Positions 11,950-22,109 of a stretch of 64,000 nucleotides of DNA are shown here, in pieces. The stretch spans positions 107,910-171,909 of the forward strand of contig QNGE01000124.1 in assembly GCA_008508345.1 (NCBI GenBank), read 5' to 3'. How positions within the stretch are numbered: the stretch's first letter is position 1; each line of letters begins with the position of its first letter. A model generated the notes under the pieces. It saw only the letters and a list, made by a program, of their open reading frames with translations, was not told the origin of the DNA and made no database searches. The position numbers were made by a program, and so were the translations under genes. Source of the DNA: Paragonimus westermani (lineage: Eukaryota; Platyhelminthes; Trematoda; Plagiorchiida; Troglotrematidae).

Positions 11950-13950
11950 ATATATATATATATAAATAGTTTTGCTGCATTGGAATGTACAATAATACCA
12001 CAACAACACTATCATATTAAAACCATTCACCTAGTTGTATTGATGATCACTGCACAACTGGTTTTACCTTATTCAGACATATTCTCTCGAAAAAACCTAG
12101 GGATTTAGGCGATCAATACCAGTGCTTCACTATAGATGATCAAATGTTGATCGAGTTAACCAAATGAAAAGCACGTGCAGTTTAAAACGAGTGATAATTT
12201 CTTAAAAACATCATTATCGAGAAACAAAGCGCCAGTCGAACCGAGCTTCCAATAGATAACTTAGGTCGTGCACAATTACACCAGAATATGAAGTTATCAT
12301 GAAGATATTTTACACACACAGAACAGTCCTCAAAAGATCGATTACAGTGTTCTTAGCAGATCGTGTGAAATGTGAGTCTTGTGAAAGCCGCAACCGAGTG
12401 CTCCATCGAGGTCAACCTCATGGCCATTATCTAGTGTATATATGTGACCCGAAGAGTTATGCTGGAAATAGAACTAAGTGTAATTGGTAGTAAGTATGTC
12501 AGATGAATCAAGGTAAAGCAACATTTTCCAATTGATTGTCAAGTGATGTGAATCCTTTTCAGCTATATAGCAATCACCTTATGCGATATAAAATGTGTTG
12601 AATAGTCAAAAGAAATACACTGCTTGCTTTCCTTACATACCATCATAAACGCTATTGTTTGGCTGCAAGGATTCCAACCAAACTAAAGTGCTCCGAAATT
12701 TTAAACCAACCAGAATCGTATTGCATTAACTAGTGTTTGAGAGTAGTGGGAGTGAAATTTATCCAATTATTGATAACTACCCAGCTGAGCAATGTGTAAC
12801 ACTAGCACCAAGTAACAGTAACGTTGGTAGGTGTTTTAGAAAAGATGCTCGGTCCACTCTCATAAGTTAACATTAATAATCAACTCATTATCAAAACATT
12901 AGAATAAGCTGTTCAGAAAAAATCTGTCCTATGAACACAACAGCAAAACTGATTTACTGTATCTGTTTTCTATCAAGAAGTCCGATATGATGTGCTGTAA
13001 CAGATAGATGATAAGGTACAGTCAACTCTCCGCCTGGCGCCTTTGTTGATTGTCCACTCAACTGGTACATCGCTGTTTCATCAAAGTTCAGTTAATATGG
13101 TTTCACAGTCATCACACAAGAAAACAAATATACAGCCTGCCGGGTATGCTTCGAAGCAATACATGCAATATGGGACAACATAGACAGGGAAAATTACATG
13201 GCCATCTGAGGACTAGCGTCTCGTAGAATGTGATGGGAAGCAGTTAATCATTTACTATTAAACACATTTCTGTAGTATCGCTAACTTGAATTACTGTCGC
13301 CAAATTCCCCCAAACAGGAAACAAGAAAACTCATCAGACTCAGCTGCGGAAGAAAACTATAAGATCTGTCCTACTACAAAACGAACTGCTTAAGAAGCAG
13401 GGATAGTAGTCCATCAAAGAGTACACTATGCCGATATGTAGGAACGAAAGTATTGTGTTTAAAGGAGGAAAGCCCATATATATCTAAATGTTACAATTCC
13501 TATTCCAGTACATTTCTTGCAGACCTTCTCAGATACGGTTGAGAAATGCAAATACACGGTATGTAACATGAAACATCTGAACAATGACTCACTGAGTCGT
13601 GTGGAGTGCCAGTGATGGAACCGGAACTAGCGAGATGCAACCGCAACATATTCTGTAACGGAAGATATGACTTCACCTTGACAAAGCGAGACTATTGCTG
13701 GTCCAGTGAGCACTGCGTTTACTTTAAAAGTAGAAATCGGAATAAAAGTGTTGTATGATTTCATAGCTTGGTTGACAGAACGTTAGTCACGGTTTCTTTC
13801 GTTTTTCTGATTTTAGCCGGAGTCTAGTCTTTGGTATACTGCTTTGTGATCAACTAATCTATACAAATATAAGAGATGTGTCGATGTGGTGAACGATCTC
13901 ATTGTCCAATACTCATCAGCAGGCCAAATACATACTTGTATTCATACGTG
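11950..13950. other. Stretch without a recognised gene
   Basis: No domain, RNA gene or repeat family that I recognise. The only ORF over 60 codons (12,299-12,490 plus) has no familiar motif. Confidence 0.45.
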
Positions 13951-14154
13951 TATGAAACAGTGTTGTCAGGGCGAAACGAAGGAAACAAGTAATCAGTTCG
14001 ATCAGTGGATGTGTTCCACGCAAGATCGATAGTAAGAAGACCTGGAATGGGCTGTCCCCACATTTTAGCAGCTTTTTTCCTCTGACGCAAAAAGGAAATT
14101 TCATGAACTTTCGGGGTGGTAGATCCATGAGAATGGGCACATGGGTGTTTTCCG

Positions 14155-14775
14155 ATGAACTGCCGTTCCTACGCACAACAAGTGCAAAATGGCTACCCGG
14201 AACTTTCTGTAGACGAGGCTATGAAGCTTCACAAGAAAAAGGACAAGGTGCCCCTGATAGAAAAGAAAACAGTGTATATTTTGTTGCCATCCAGAGGTGA
14301 CAGGCTTGCTGAAACAATAATTGGGAGACTCAATAACGTCTCAACAAAAAGTTCTATGCTACCAGATTGTGAGTTTACTTCAGCCCTGCGGACAGCTTTA
14401 TGTCTACGGCTAAAACATGAAATACCAGTTTCTGGAGCTTCCTGTTTTGTATACTCATTTGTCTGTTCATGTGGAACCAGTTACATGGGTCACACGACTA
14501 GGCTCTTAACTGAACGTGTTGATGAGCCCCATTCAACCTGGATCAACACTGGAGCCACCAACACAATTACCAGCGCAACTGTGGCATCTTTTAGATTCAC
14601 ACCTCACCATCAATCCGGCCCCCTATTTCCGTCCGAGTTGCCGGATGAAGGGCGGCCAGCCAAAAGCCGTGATGCCCAATTTTTACCACAGCTGGGGCGG
14701 CCAACCCAGGTTTGTGCGCGTAAAAGCGCTCTGTTGAAGTTTTGCGGTTGCAATGACCTAGCACCCAAACCATGA
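14155..14775 (+). pseudogene. PLE linker plus GIY-YIG endonuclease ORF, C-terminus degraded
   Basis: This 206-codon open frame from ATG starts with the block VQNGYPELSVDEAMKL and continues with VPLIEKKTVYILLPSRGD, the linker motif of this PLE family. The nuclease core SCFVYSFVCSCGTSYMGHTT then RLLTERVDEPHSTW follows, with the paired CxC before the Y-M-G turn and the RV.E.H-like helix (E-H now E-P-H). The C-terminal AIRLRNP..CAQK block is recognisable only as QVCARKSAL, so the last third has been scrambled by small indels. It is probably inactive, because the upstream RT is missing. Confidence 0.7.
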
Positions 14776-14936
14776 CTGACCAGAATGGTACGGTTTCGGT
14801 CACGTCACATTTGTGACGCAATTGTATCGAAACTTCGTCGTCATATGTATCGACTTTATGTTCGACCTCAAGTGAACTGGCTGCTTGTTTTATTGGTTTC
14901 ACCCTAACAACAATGTTTCATTCAAATGTTGTGTAA

Positions 14937-14978
14937 TTGGCCTGGGGATGACTAACCGAAAACGAGCGTGTTCGCTAC
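14937..14978 (+). ncRNA. Hammerhead-like PLE tail, degenerate (copy 2)
   Basis: GGCCTGGGGATG stands where CCTGATGA is found in copy 3, so the first catalytic box is mutated. The second half is intact: CCGAAAACGAGC then GTGTTC and GCTAC, forming a short stem III and the stem-I 3' strand. It is a probable dead relative of the motif at 22,063-22,103. Confidence 0.45.
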
Positions 14979-14989
14979 ACCGATTATTC

Positions 14990-17760
14990 TGATGATCACA
15001 CTGAGGATTTTTGACCGTTTGTAACAGAAGTCACGAAAGTTCAGCGACGAGTATCGACGCAAATGCTAGCAAAGAATGTGTGGAGTGGAAACAGTGAGGT
15101 TACTGAGTTTTCGTTTTCGTTTAAAAAGGTCAGCTGTTCTGGTAAATCGAACTGCAGTGGAAGAAAAGAGAACAAAGTCACATCCTCGACAGTTCAAACG
15201 AAATAAGTAGCGGGTATTAGAGTCCGTAAATTGAGTACTAAAAGCGGATAATTTTGAATTATCGTTATGAAATTTTCCGCGTAACAGTGGACGGCTGTAC
15301 AATTGCATTCAGGAATGCAGTTTAGTGCATTAAGTGCATAGGAGAAAACTAAAAGTTTCCTGTGCACTCTCATTGAACAGAACGTATTACACGGTAGTGT
15401 TTAGCTGTTCTAATTTTACTGATCGAAACCAACCACAAGTAAAAACATACAGTGCTCAGTGCTTTCGGTTGATCAACTGACAATTACGTATGCGATAAAT
15501 GTATTTGTTAGAGGGGTGTCGTCACTCTACTTTCACATAGGTCGGTTCACAATGCTCTGAAACAGTAAGCTATAAAGAACTTTTCCTTTAAGACACCCGC
15601 CCGCTGGACCGACAACGTGTGGAAGAGGGTGTGGAATGCATCTGCTGAACTGTTAGATGTGGAAGGTATAAAACAAAATGCACAGCTGTTTCATGTTATT
15701 TATTTATGTAGAGAAATTTTCTACCATTAATACGCGGAGAAGAACTATAACATCTCAACAATAGCCGGAAATACACATCACTGCTTTGTTTGCACTGGTT
15801 GAGTTTTTGGCTTTATTTACACCTTTTACACAACACTAATTCCTTTCGACGGATACAATGGTATTGACTGAAAAATGAAAGAATCTATAAGAGATCGCTG
15901 ACCACAATGCATGAAAGAAAAGTGACCTTTCGATTTTCGCACGTCAATGTGTACAAAACATCTACACGGAACAGTCGAGCATTATAGTGGTGACTAATTG
16001 TGATCGTCTTGAAACCAACACTATCGGTGCCATCTCATTTTCTCACGTTTTAACTTAGCGCATGTGTGTAATTACTTTAGCATATCAGATATGCACTGCT
16101 TGGTGGATTTTTTATCGGTTAGATTTATCAGAAACGACTGAAGGACGGTAGTTCGAAGTGCGCAATTCTCATAAACACCGCTCCCATATATAGGGTTCAC
16201 AGACCAATATGTGAGCATCTGCCATATTGCTTTTGACGAGCTTCGTTCATTTCTGTCTTTGAAAGCATAAACGCAAACTTCAATCCCAAAATTTGAGAAT
16301 CAGCTCAACCAATGAACTAACTCTTACAAGAAGAACAGGTACAAATTACCTTAGCTGTTGTGGATCGACAATCCCCAACTCGTGTTACAGAGGTTTTATG
16401 TTGAAACCACGGTTAGATTTCCTCAACCTGCTTGGTTCATGCAGATTTAGAACAGGCGCTAACATTAAGGTGAACAGTGAACAACATTACTATTCGACAT
16501 TCTCACTCTTTTGGTATAATTAATAGACAAAAGACGATAAAATGGACCTTGTGCATTTACTTATTAACGTACATCAGTGTGAAAAACTATCATGTGTCAC
16601 GCATCGCAGAAGGGTCTGACGATCCAGAGAATAAAATGTTTGAGTACTGACGTGAATATTTTTGGTCCTTGTGAATTTGAAGAAGAATAAAAACGGTCAA
16701 GATGGAGTATCGGTCTATCGATGAGTGCGATTATACATTCCATAGTCACTGGTTCTTGCTACGTGCGAACTAGCAATCTGAGTAGAGCTGTGCTTTATCA
16801 TGCAGTTAAAATGCAAACTGTGTCCATCCTAACACCACGCCAATATGTTCTAGTCCTGTTGTATGCTGTGCACAGCCAGCAGTCTGTCGATCTTCAGACG
16901 CTGAGTTACCGTTGAACACTGTTGTTGAATACTGTTGAGTGTTCACTTCATGGTTGTACACTTGTTACATAATGCATAGACTCAATAAGGGATAGGGTTC
17001 ACTATTCAGCTCTCGTCTTTCCTTAGTGATTTCCATCCGAATTTTTTCAATTGAGTTACACCTATGAACCTACTGATAGCCATGACCTTCATACGGTAAC
17101 AGACGTTAAGTGACTTATACATCGTTGCTTCCAACTGTGTTTGAAACTTGGGTGTCAATCAACTGTTTAATTAGTAAACAGTTTTCATCCCAAAAAAGCA
17201 CATTTTGCTAAGCATAAATTTTTGTACCGCTTACCTTTCTTGGAGAAGCGAATCTCAGATACTAGTACACCAAGCAAATTAAGTGAACCCATCCCCTTCA
17301 GGAAAGAAAGAACACGTTAACTGTGTCAAATCAAACGCACTCTGGTTACACATTTTCCATACAGTGATTGACTAATAGACACCCTTGAACGAAAAACTGG
17401 AGGGTTAGTTTTTAGTAGTCTGCCATCACTAATTAGACGTGAATATGAAGATTTCTTCTTCTATCACATTTGTTGCTATTTAATTCTGATGACTAATAAT
17501 TACTGGTTTGGTTTAGTATGCTCTTGATGAGTCTCACGAACCTTTATTATGTTGGCTGCTACAATGTTTTAAAAGCATTATGTCTAATTTCTTATGTATC
17601 TTGCAGAACTCTGGCCTTGAGACTCACTCCACCACTGTGCTTCGAAATAGTTCCTATGTGCTTACTACCAGATAACTCAGTCGGTCAAAAAATCGGCAAA
17701 TAGTTCGAGAAAATCTGAACACCTAGATAAGAATGCACTCGAAGGTAGTGATATTATATG
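14990..17760. other. Stretch without a recognised gene
   Basis: Nothing recognisable. ORFs at 15,066-15,308 (minus), 16,293-16,523 and 16,721-16,915 (plus) lack familiar motifs, and no splice-bounded frames were convincing. Confidence 0.45.
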
Positions 17761-17771
17761 CTCAAATCATT

Positions 17772-18284
17772 CTACTGTTCTGAATGGTCAGAGTAGATAG
17801 AAAAGATGCTTATATTTAACCACTGTGGCACAAACCATTGACAGGGTGTGATACATTTGCTCCTACCACTTGACAAGATGGCAACCAACACACGGATTAT
17901 AGCGTTTTCACATCTCATTGGATAAATAAGCATGCAACTGCTGAATCTCTCACAATGGAACGGCTCTTTGCAGTTCATAGATTGTTCTGCATATTCTAAC
18001 TGGTCGTCAGTTTTGCCATCTTTGTTGGTCCACACATCAGACAAGATGTTTATTAAAGGCAACATGAACCAACACCAGATTACCAGGCACCAACAGCGAT
18101 AAGTTGGTTCATTTATAAAGTAGTATACAAGACTGTTCCAGGATCTACCATCGCCTGCATACAAAATTACAAACACACACGAGCAAGTGTAATATGCATT
18201 ACCTAGCCACATAGTGAGTGCCGCAAAGCCTCTGTTGAGTTTTATACACCGGTGCACGTAATGTTGTTCGTCAACAGTTTTCAC
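17772..18284 (-). CDS. Unknown 170-residue ORF, membrane-like and Cys/Trp-rich
   Basis: This is the longest non-repeat open frame in the window after the PLE ORFs, starting at a GTG. Residues about 20-45 and 60-80 are hydrophobic (for example CWCLVIWCWFMLPLINIL), suggesting two membrane segments. A cysteine-bearing polar stretch (NCKEPFHCERFSSC) follows. A possible 48-nt in-frame intron (GTAATG ... TTTTGTATGCAG) lies inside the first third, and the frame stays open with or without it, so it may be an exon pair. I do not recognise the family. It may be a real exon, a fragment of an unrecognised transposon, or chance. Confidence 0.35.
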   Translation of the reverse strand: MKTVDEQHYVHRCIKLNRGFAALTMWLGNAYYTCSCVFVILYAGDGRSWNSLVYYFINEPTYRCWCLVIWCWFMLPLINILSDVWTNKDGKTDDQLEYAEQSMNCKEPFHCERFSSCMLIYPMRCENAIIRVLVAILSSGRSKCITPCQWFVPQWLNISIFSIYSDHSEQ

Positions 18285-18395
18285 ATATTGCTCTGATCAG
18301 TTGAACTCCAGACTACACTCGACAGAGAAGCCCAGTTTAAGGGTGTACAGACAACCTGAAAAATAGGCATGGATCAACTAACTTTTATTCTCCAG

Positions 18396-18430
18396 ACAGA
18401 CAGCAGCACATTAATCCCAATGGGTTTGAG
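18396..18430 (+). CDS. Candidate 35-nt microexon
   Basis: A CTAAC branch-like word and a pyrimidine-rich run end in TTTTATTCTCCAG at 18,395. After 35 nt comes a perfect G|GTAAGT donor at 18,431. Two frames are open (TDSSTLIPMGL or RQQHINPNGFE). These are the best-looking paired splice sites on the plus strand, but no adjoining exon was found. Confidence 0.3.
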
Positions 18431-18439
18431 GTAAGTTTG

Positions 18440-20780
18440 TATGAAAGCAACCGTTTGCAAGGCTAAGTTGGTAGAATCTGCTCTAAGCACAAACACACAA
18501 AATGATTGTCCAAACCTATACTCAATGATGTTCAATTTTGACATCTTATAAATGGAAGTGAAACCTTCGCAATTTTGTTGTCTGAGCTATACCGTGAGTA
18601 GCTGTTGACTACAAAACGAAGCTGATTGAAAACTGTCGTAGAAACGCTCGAAACCAGGATTACATTATCCTGACCGTTAGGATTTTGTCCGTTCAAAAGT
18701 AGTCTGTTAGGTATCGCTCTGGTCCAGACTGTCTGATAGCTTTCTAAACCTTTTAAAAATCATGCTGCTTGTGAGTTATGTACTGCCCAGTAATATTGTT
18801 ACCTACCAAACAAAAGTACCGAGTGTAGTTTGCTTTTTGTTTCCCTATTTTAGTCCAAACTACTTCGAGATATTTTTCCGATTCATTCTTAATTACACGT
18901 AATCCTTCAACACCGCACGATTATTGCGTAATCATGGAGAGCCGTAGTTAAGTGACTGGCCACATTCTGCCAGTGGTTTCGTAATAATTTGAGAATTTAA
19001 TAATAGCCTTGAGGAAAACGTAGTACTGAACATCAATGCAGACCTATTGTGGAAGCTAGTACGAAATAAGTGAATCGGTCATGTTTCACTAAGTTAAAGT
19101 CACTTCTCTACAAGATGAAATGTAACCATTCACAAAACACGTTCGTGTTTCTCAGAAGTTGTGATCTTTGTACTAAGCCACTATTGTACAAGATTTACTG
19201 CCGAGAATAGTTGCTCAGTGCTACGAACTCAAAATGCACCTGGTGATGTCGCACTGGCTTTATCGTCAACTTGAAGAAGTCAAAACGGGAACCTCATTGG
19301 TCCTGCCACCAATGGATGCTTTCACATGTAAACTGGAACACCAGCAACTCAGTTGTAGTAACGAAATTATCTAAACTTACTACCGACAACATGTAGGGAA
19401 TGTGCTTGTTGTGATCAGCTGAATGCACTATTTACCTGGTACACTGCAAACGTCTAGGCAATCGCGTAAACACAACTAACAGCGAAGGCCCCACGTTTTA
19501 ACGGAAATCTTGGAAAAGGAGACTATCTAGAGAGTTACAACCGCCCTTTATCTTCGGTAATACGTCACAAACAACAGGGTTACTTTAGTAAAGTCAAAAA
19601 CAATCTAAATTTTCATGATATTTGACTGTCGGATAGAATATAGCACACCTTAAAGTCTCATTGAGTCTGAAATTATAGAACACAGATGTATTATGGATAA
19701 ATGACTTTCTTGACCACTTTGTACCGCTTGTCTAGGTAGAACCGAAACACGTGAGCCGACTACCATGGTACACGTTTTGAAATAGATTCATACAAGACAA
19801 TTATCTGTCCGTTTCCTCCGTGAAAATACATATGTTTATAAAATAAAATGTTCTCTTTAAAAAGTCACTGAATCCATTTTTGTTTGTGGGGCCCCGCATT
19901 CATTCGGAAGGTTTAACTGGGTGATTATCACTTGCATCTTTTACAGACAGAGTAGGTGATGCGAAAATTTTTAAAAACACCCTGTAGTTCGATGTCCTTA
20001 CATGAGTCGTCAAACATTCAGTGAAACGTTTTACCCGCTCCACTTTGTCAACACACAACTGAAACAGTATTACGCTGATCTATTCTTCTACTCGGTGACG
20101 GAAACCACATCGTTCCTCAAATAACGACGGTAAGCGCTGTCATGAGCACAACAATACTTCCATCATATTTGAGCTTCACAATTAACAGTGCACTGGACAA
20201 ACTCGTTTTCAGTCGTTTGTCACCACTCTCAAATCGATAAATCACGACGGGTTCCGTTTCCTACTTGGCCTCTCCGGTAACGATAATGCAAACCATAATC
20301 CAGCAACCAACTTGTGTGCTAAGAGCCAAGATTTCATGCAAAACTAAAAATTTTGACAAGCCCACACATCACACCGATTATTCGTTGTGTGGACAGATGT
20401 GTGAATATATAATTGTGGCTGTCGGTTGACCGCTTCATCCGACCAGAACCCAGATGAATTGGCCATCCGTGACAGTATTCATGCAATAGACAAGCTGACA
20501 TACAACACAAACTCAATGAAATCTGCTAAAAGAGTTCTTATGAAATATGCTCAATCGAATGAAAGAGGTCAAGCGGATCGTTAACGCTACTTGACAGAGT
20601 GATCGTTCATACTTCAGTTGATTTCAAAGTGGGTGAGTAATTCGATGAACACAATGAGGGCACTTTCGGCCAAATCTCAGCTCGTCACAGTAGCCTGCTC
20701 ATATATAGTAGACGTTGAGTGATTCGTGCAGACGTCTAGAATATAAGCTGACCAGCTGTTTTGACTGCCTTGGGGGTTTG
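18440..20780. other. Stretch without a recognised gene
   Basis: No recognisable domain, RNA or repeat. One small frame at 20,334-20,516 (minus) has no known features. Confidence 0.45.
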
Positions 20781-20789
20781 TTTGCTCAC

Positions 20790-20882
20790 CGCAAAAACCC
20801 GGAGGATTATTGAAAACTGTTGTCGAACATACGTCCTCCCGCTTTGATAGCGCAGTTATTTGCTGATATTCTACACTTGTGA
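20790..20882 (-). CDS. Candidate 93-nt internal exon, unknown protein
   Basis: On the minus strand an acceptor (CCTTCATTTACAG) is followed by 93 nt that stay open in phase 2, reading TSVEYQQITALSKREDVCST and then TVFNNPPGFC. They end at a G|GTGAGC donor. Length is a multiple of three and the composition is protein-like, with two cysteines as in small extracellular modules. The surrounding frame (20,677-20,901) is also open, so splice sites are inferred, not required. The family is not recognised. Confidence 0.35.
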
Positions 20883-21768
20883 CTGTAAATGAAGGTCTCA
20901 TCTGCTGTCTGAGGTTATATTTACTGTTAAAAATATCAGTGGATGTGTTTGCTATGAACTGAAAATCGACCGAGACCTATTGCAGCTTTTGTACCCAGAT
21001 GAACTTTCTAGCCAATCCCTTTTGAAAAAAGGTGCTAAACTCAGGTTTCACCTCGGTTTAACTACGTCAGTAGCACACAGTCGCATCAAAGTCGAAGGTG
21101 GAACTTTGAGTGTTTTCGTGAGATATCTTTGTTAGTCACTGTCCCACTGACCCTATATTAAGCGTGGCCGAATTATCATTTTCAAAGTCCCAGTCAAAAG
21201 TACTTGCTAGTTGGACTTTCCTCTAGTGGTCGTCGCCTGAGTTCAACATGATAGTTAATTTGACTCCAGTCGAAGCGATCGGGCAATCACAATACTACTC
21301 ACACACGCGTGTGGTTTGTTGGTCACTTGTGATACTCCGAGCATGGTCATTGCAGCCATGTTTAACGCGGTTGATGAAGTTGAAATCCCCGACGTGTGAA
21401 GCATATACCTAACCAACAAACACTAACAAGAGCAAGACTGAAGTAAAGAGCTTTTTAGAGTCAGCTGACAGAAAGTACTGTGGAGATTCCAAGGCTGTGA
21501 TCGAGGATGTAGAATTCAGTTCCTACACATATATAGTACACATGTATTATACACCCTGTAGGGACAGTAATACAAGAACAGTAAGCATTTTACTGTTAAT
21601 ACTTGTACAATGCATGGCTCCACAACCAGTTATCGTAAACATCTAAGTGAGTTCATTACTACTTGTTGCACTGAAACCTGTTTAAAATGCGGTCAATCTT
21701 CACGACCTAGTAAAACAATAATTTGACAGACCATTTTAATATGTGGGATACATTCAAAACAGGTCAAA

Positions 21769-22103
21769 GGTCGTATACTGTCAACTGCAGAGGCCATCGC
21801 AATTCGCCTATACTCACCACCACTGTGCGCTCAAAAACGACTAATCAAAACGTTGAATCTTCCATGGCCGTGTGCGCAAACCCAGGATAGAATGACTGCG
21901 TAGATATGACGCATCGCTCGCAGACTTCGTACAACTCACGTGGACAATGCTACGTAACTAAGTCTCATGACTCAAGTCAGACAAAAACTGTTGACTGACA
22001 TCTTTCGCTTTAATGATATGTTATCTACCACCCCCATCTAACCCATATAAATGTGTTGTATTTAGCCTGATGATGAAACACCGAAAACGAGCTTGTTCGC
22101 TAC
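21769..22103 (+). mobile_element. Penelope-like element copy 3, extreme 3' end only
   Basis: A 45-codon frame (21,769-21,903) encodes the C-terminal PLE block RILSTAEAIAIRLYSPPLCA, then QKRLIKTLNLPWP, ending in its own TAG. It is followed by an untranslated tail and the hammerhead-like motif at 22,063-22,103. Upstream the nuclease core is not recognisable, so this is a strongly 5'-truncated copy. The family-specific C-terminus LNLPWP is shared with the copies at 30.1 and 62.6 kb. Confidence 0.8.
22063..22103 (+). ncRNA. Hammerhead-like ribozyme motif in PLE tail (copy 3)
   Basis: The strand reads TAGC, CTGATGA, a short spacer TGAAACACC, GAAA, then ACGAGCTTGTT, C and GCTA. TAGC pairs with GCTA (stem I). 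The last A of GAAA plus AC(G) pair with (T)GTT to make a minimal stem III, leaving C as the cleavage-site base. Stem II is the weak point, with only TG/CA able to pair. Penelope-like elements are known to carry minimal hammerheads in their terminal repeats; assignment here is by pattern only. Confidence 0.55.
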
Positions 22104-22109
22104 GCATTT

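Larger units (their letters stand above)
14031..14978 (+). mobile_element. Penelope-like element copy 2 (5'-truncated)
   Basis: The copy begins inside the end of the RT: translation of 14,031-14,101 gives SKKTWNGLSPHFSSFFPLTQ, the degraded form of the YRKPTWNGQYLHFSSFCPL-type block. It continues through the linker and GIY-YIG domain (14,155-14,775) and ends with the PLE tail at 14,937-14,978 (GACTAACCGAAAACGAGC followed by GTGTTCGCTAC), also found near 22.07 kb. The RT part is out of frame with the nuclease. Sequence upstream of about 14,000 shows no further PLE similarity, so this is a truncated insertion. Confidence 0.75.

Noticed and set aside
14597..14902. 101-codon minus-strand ORF
   Set aside because: It is the antisense shadow of the Penelope nuclease ORF at 14,155-14,775.
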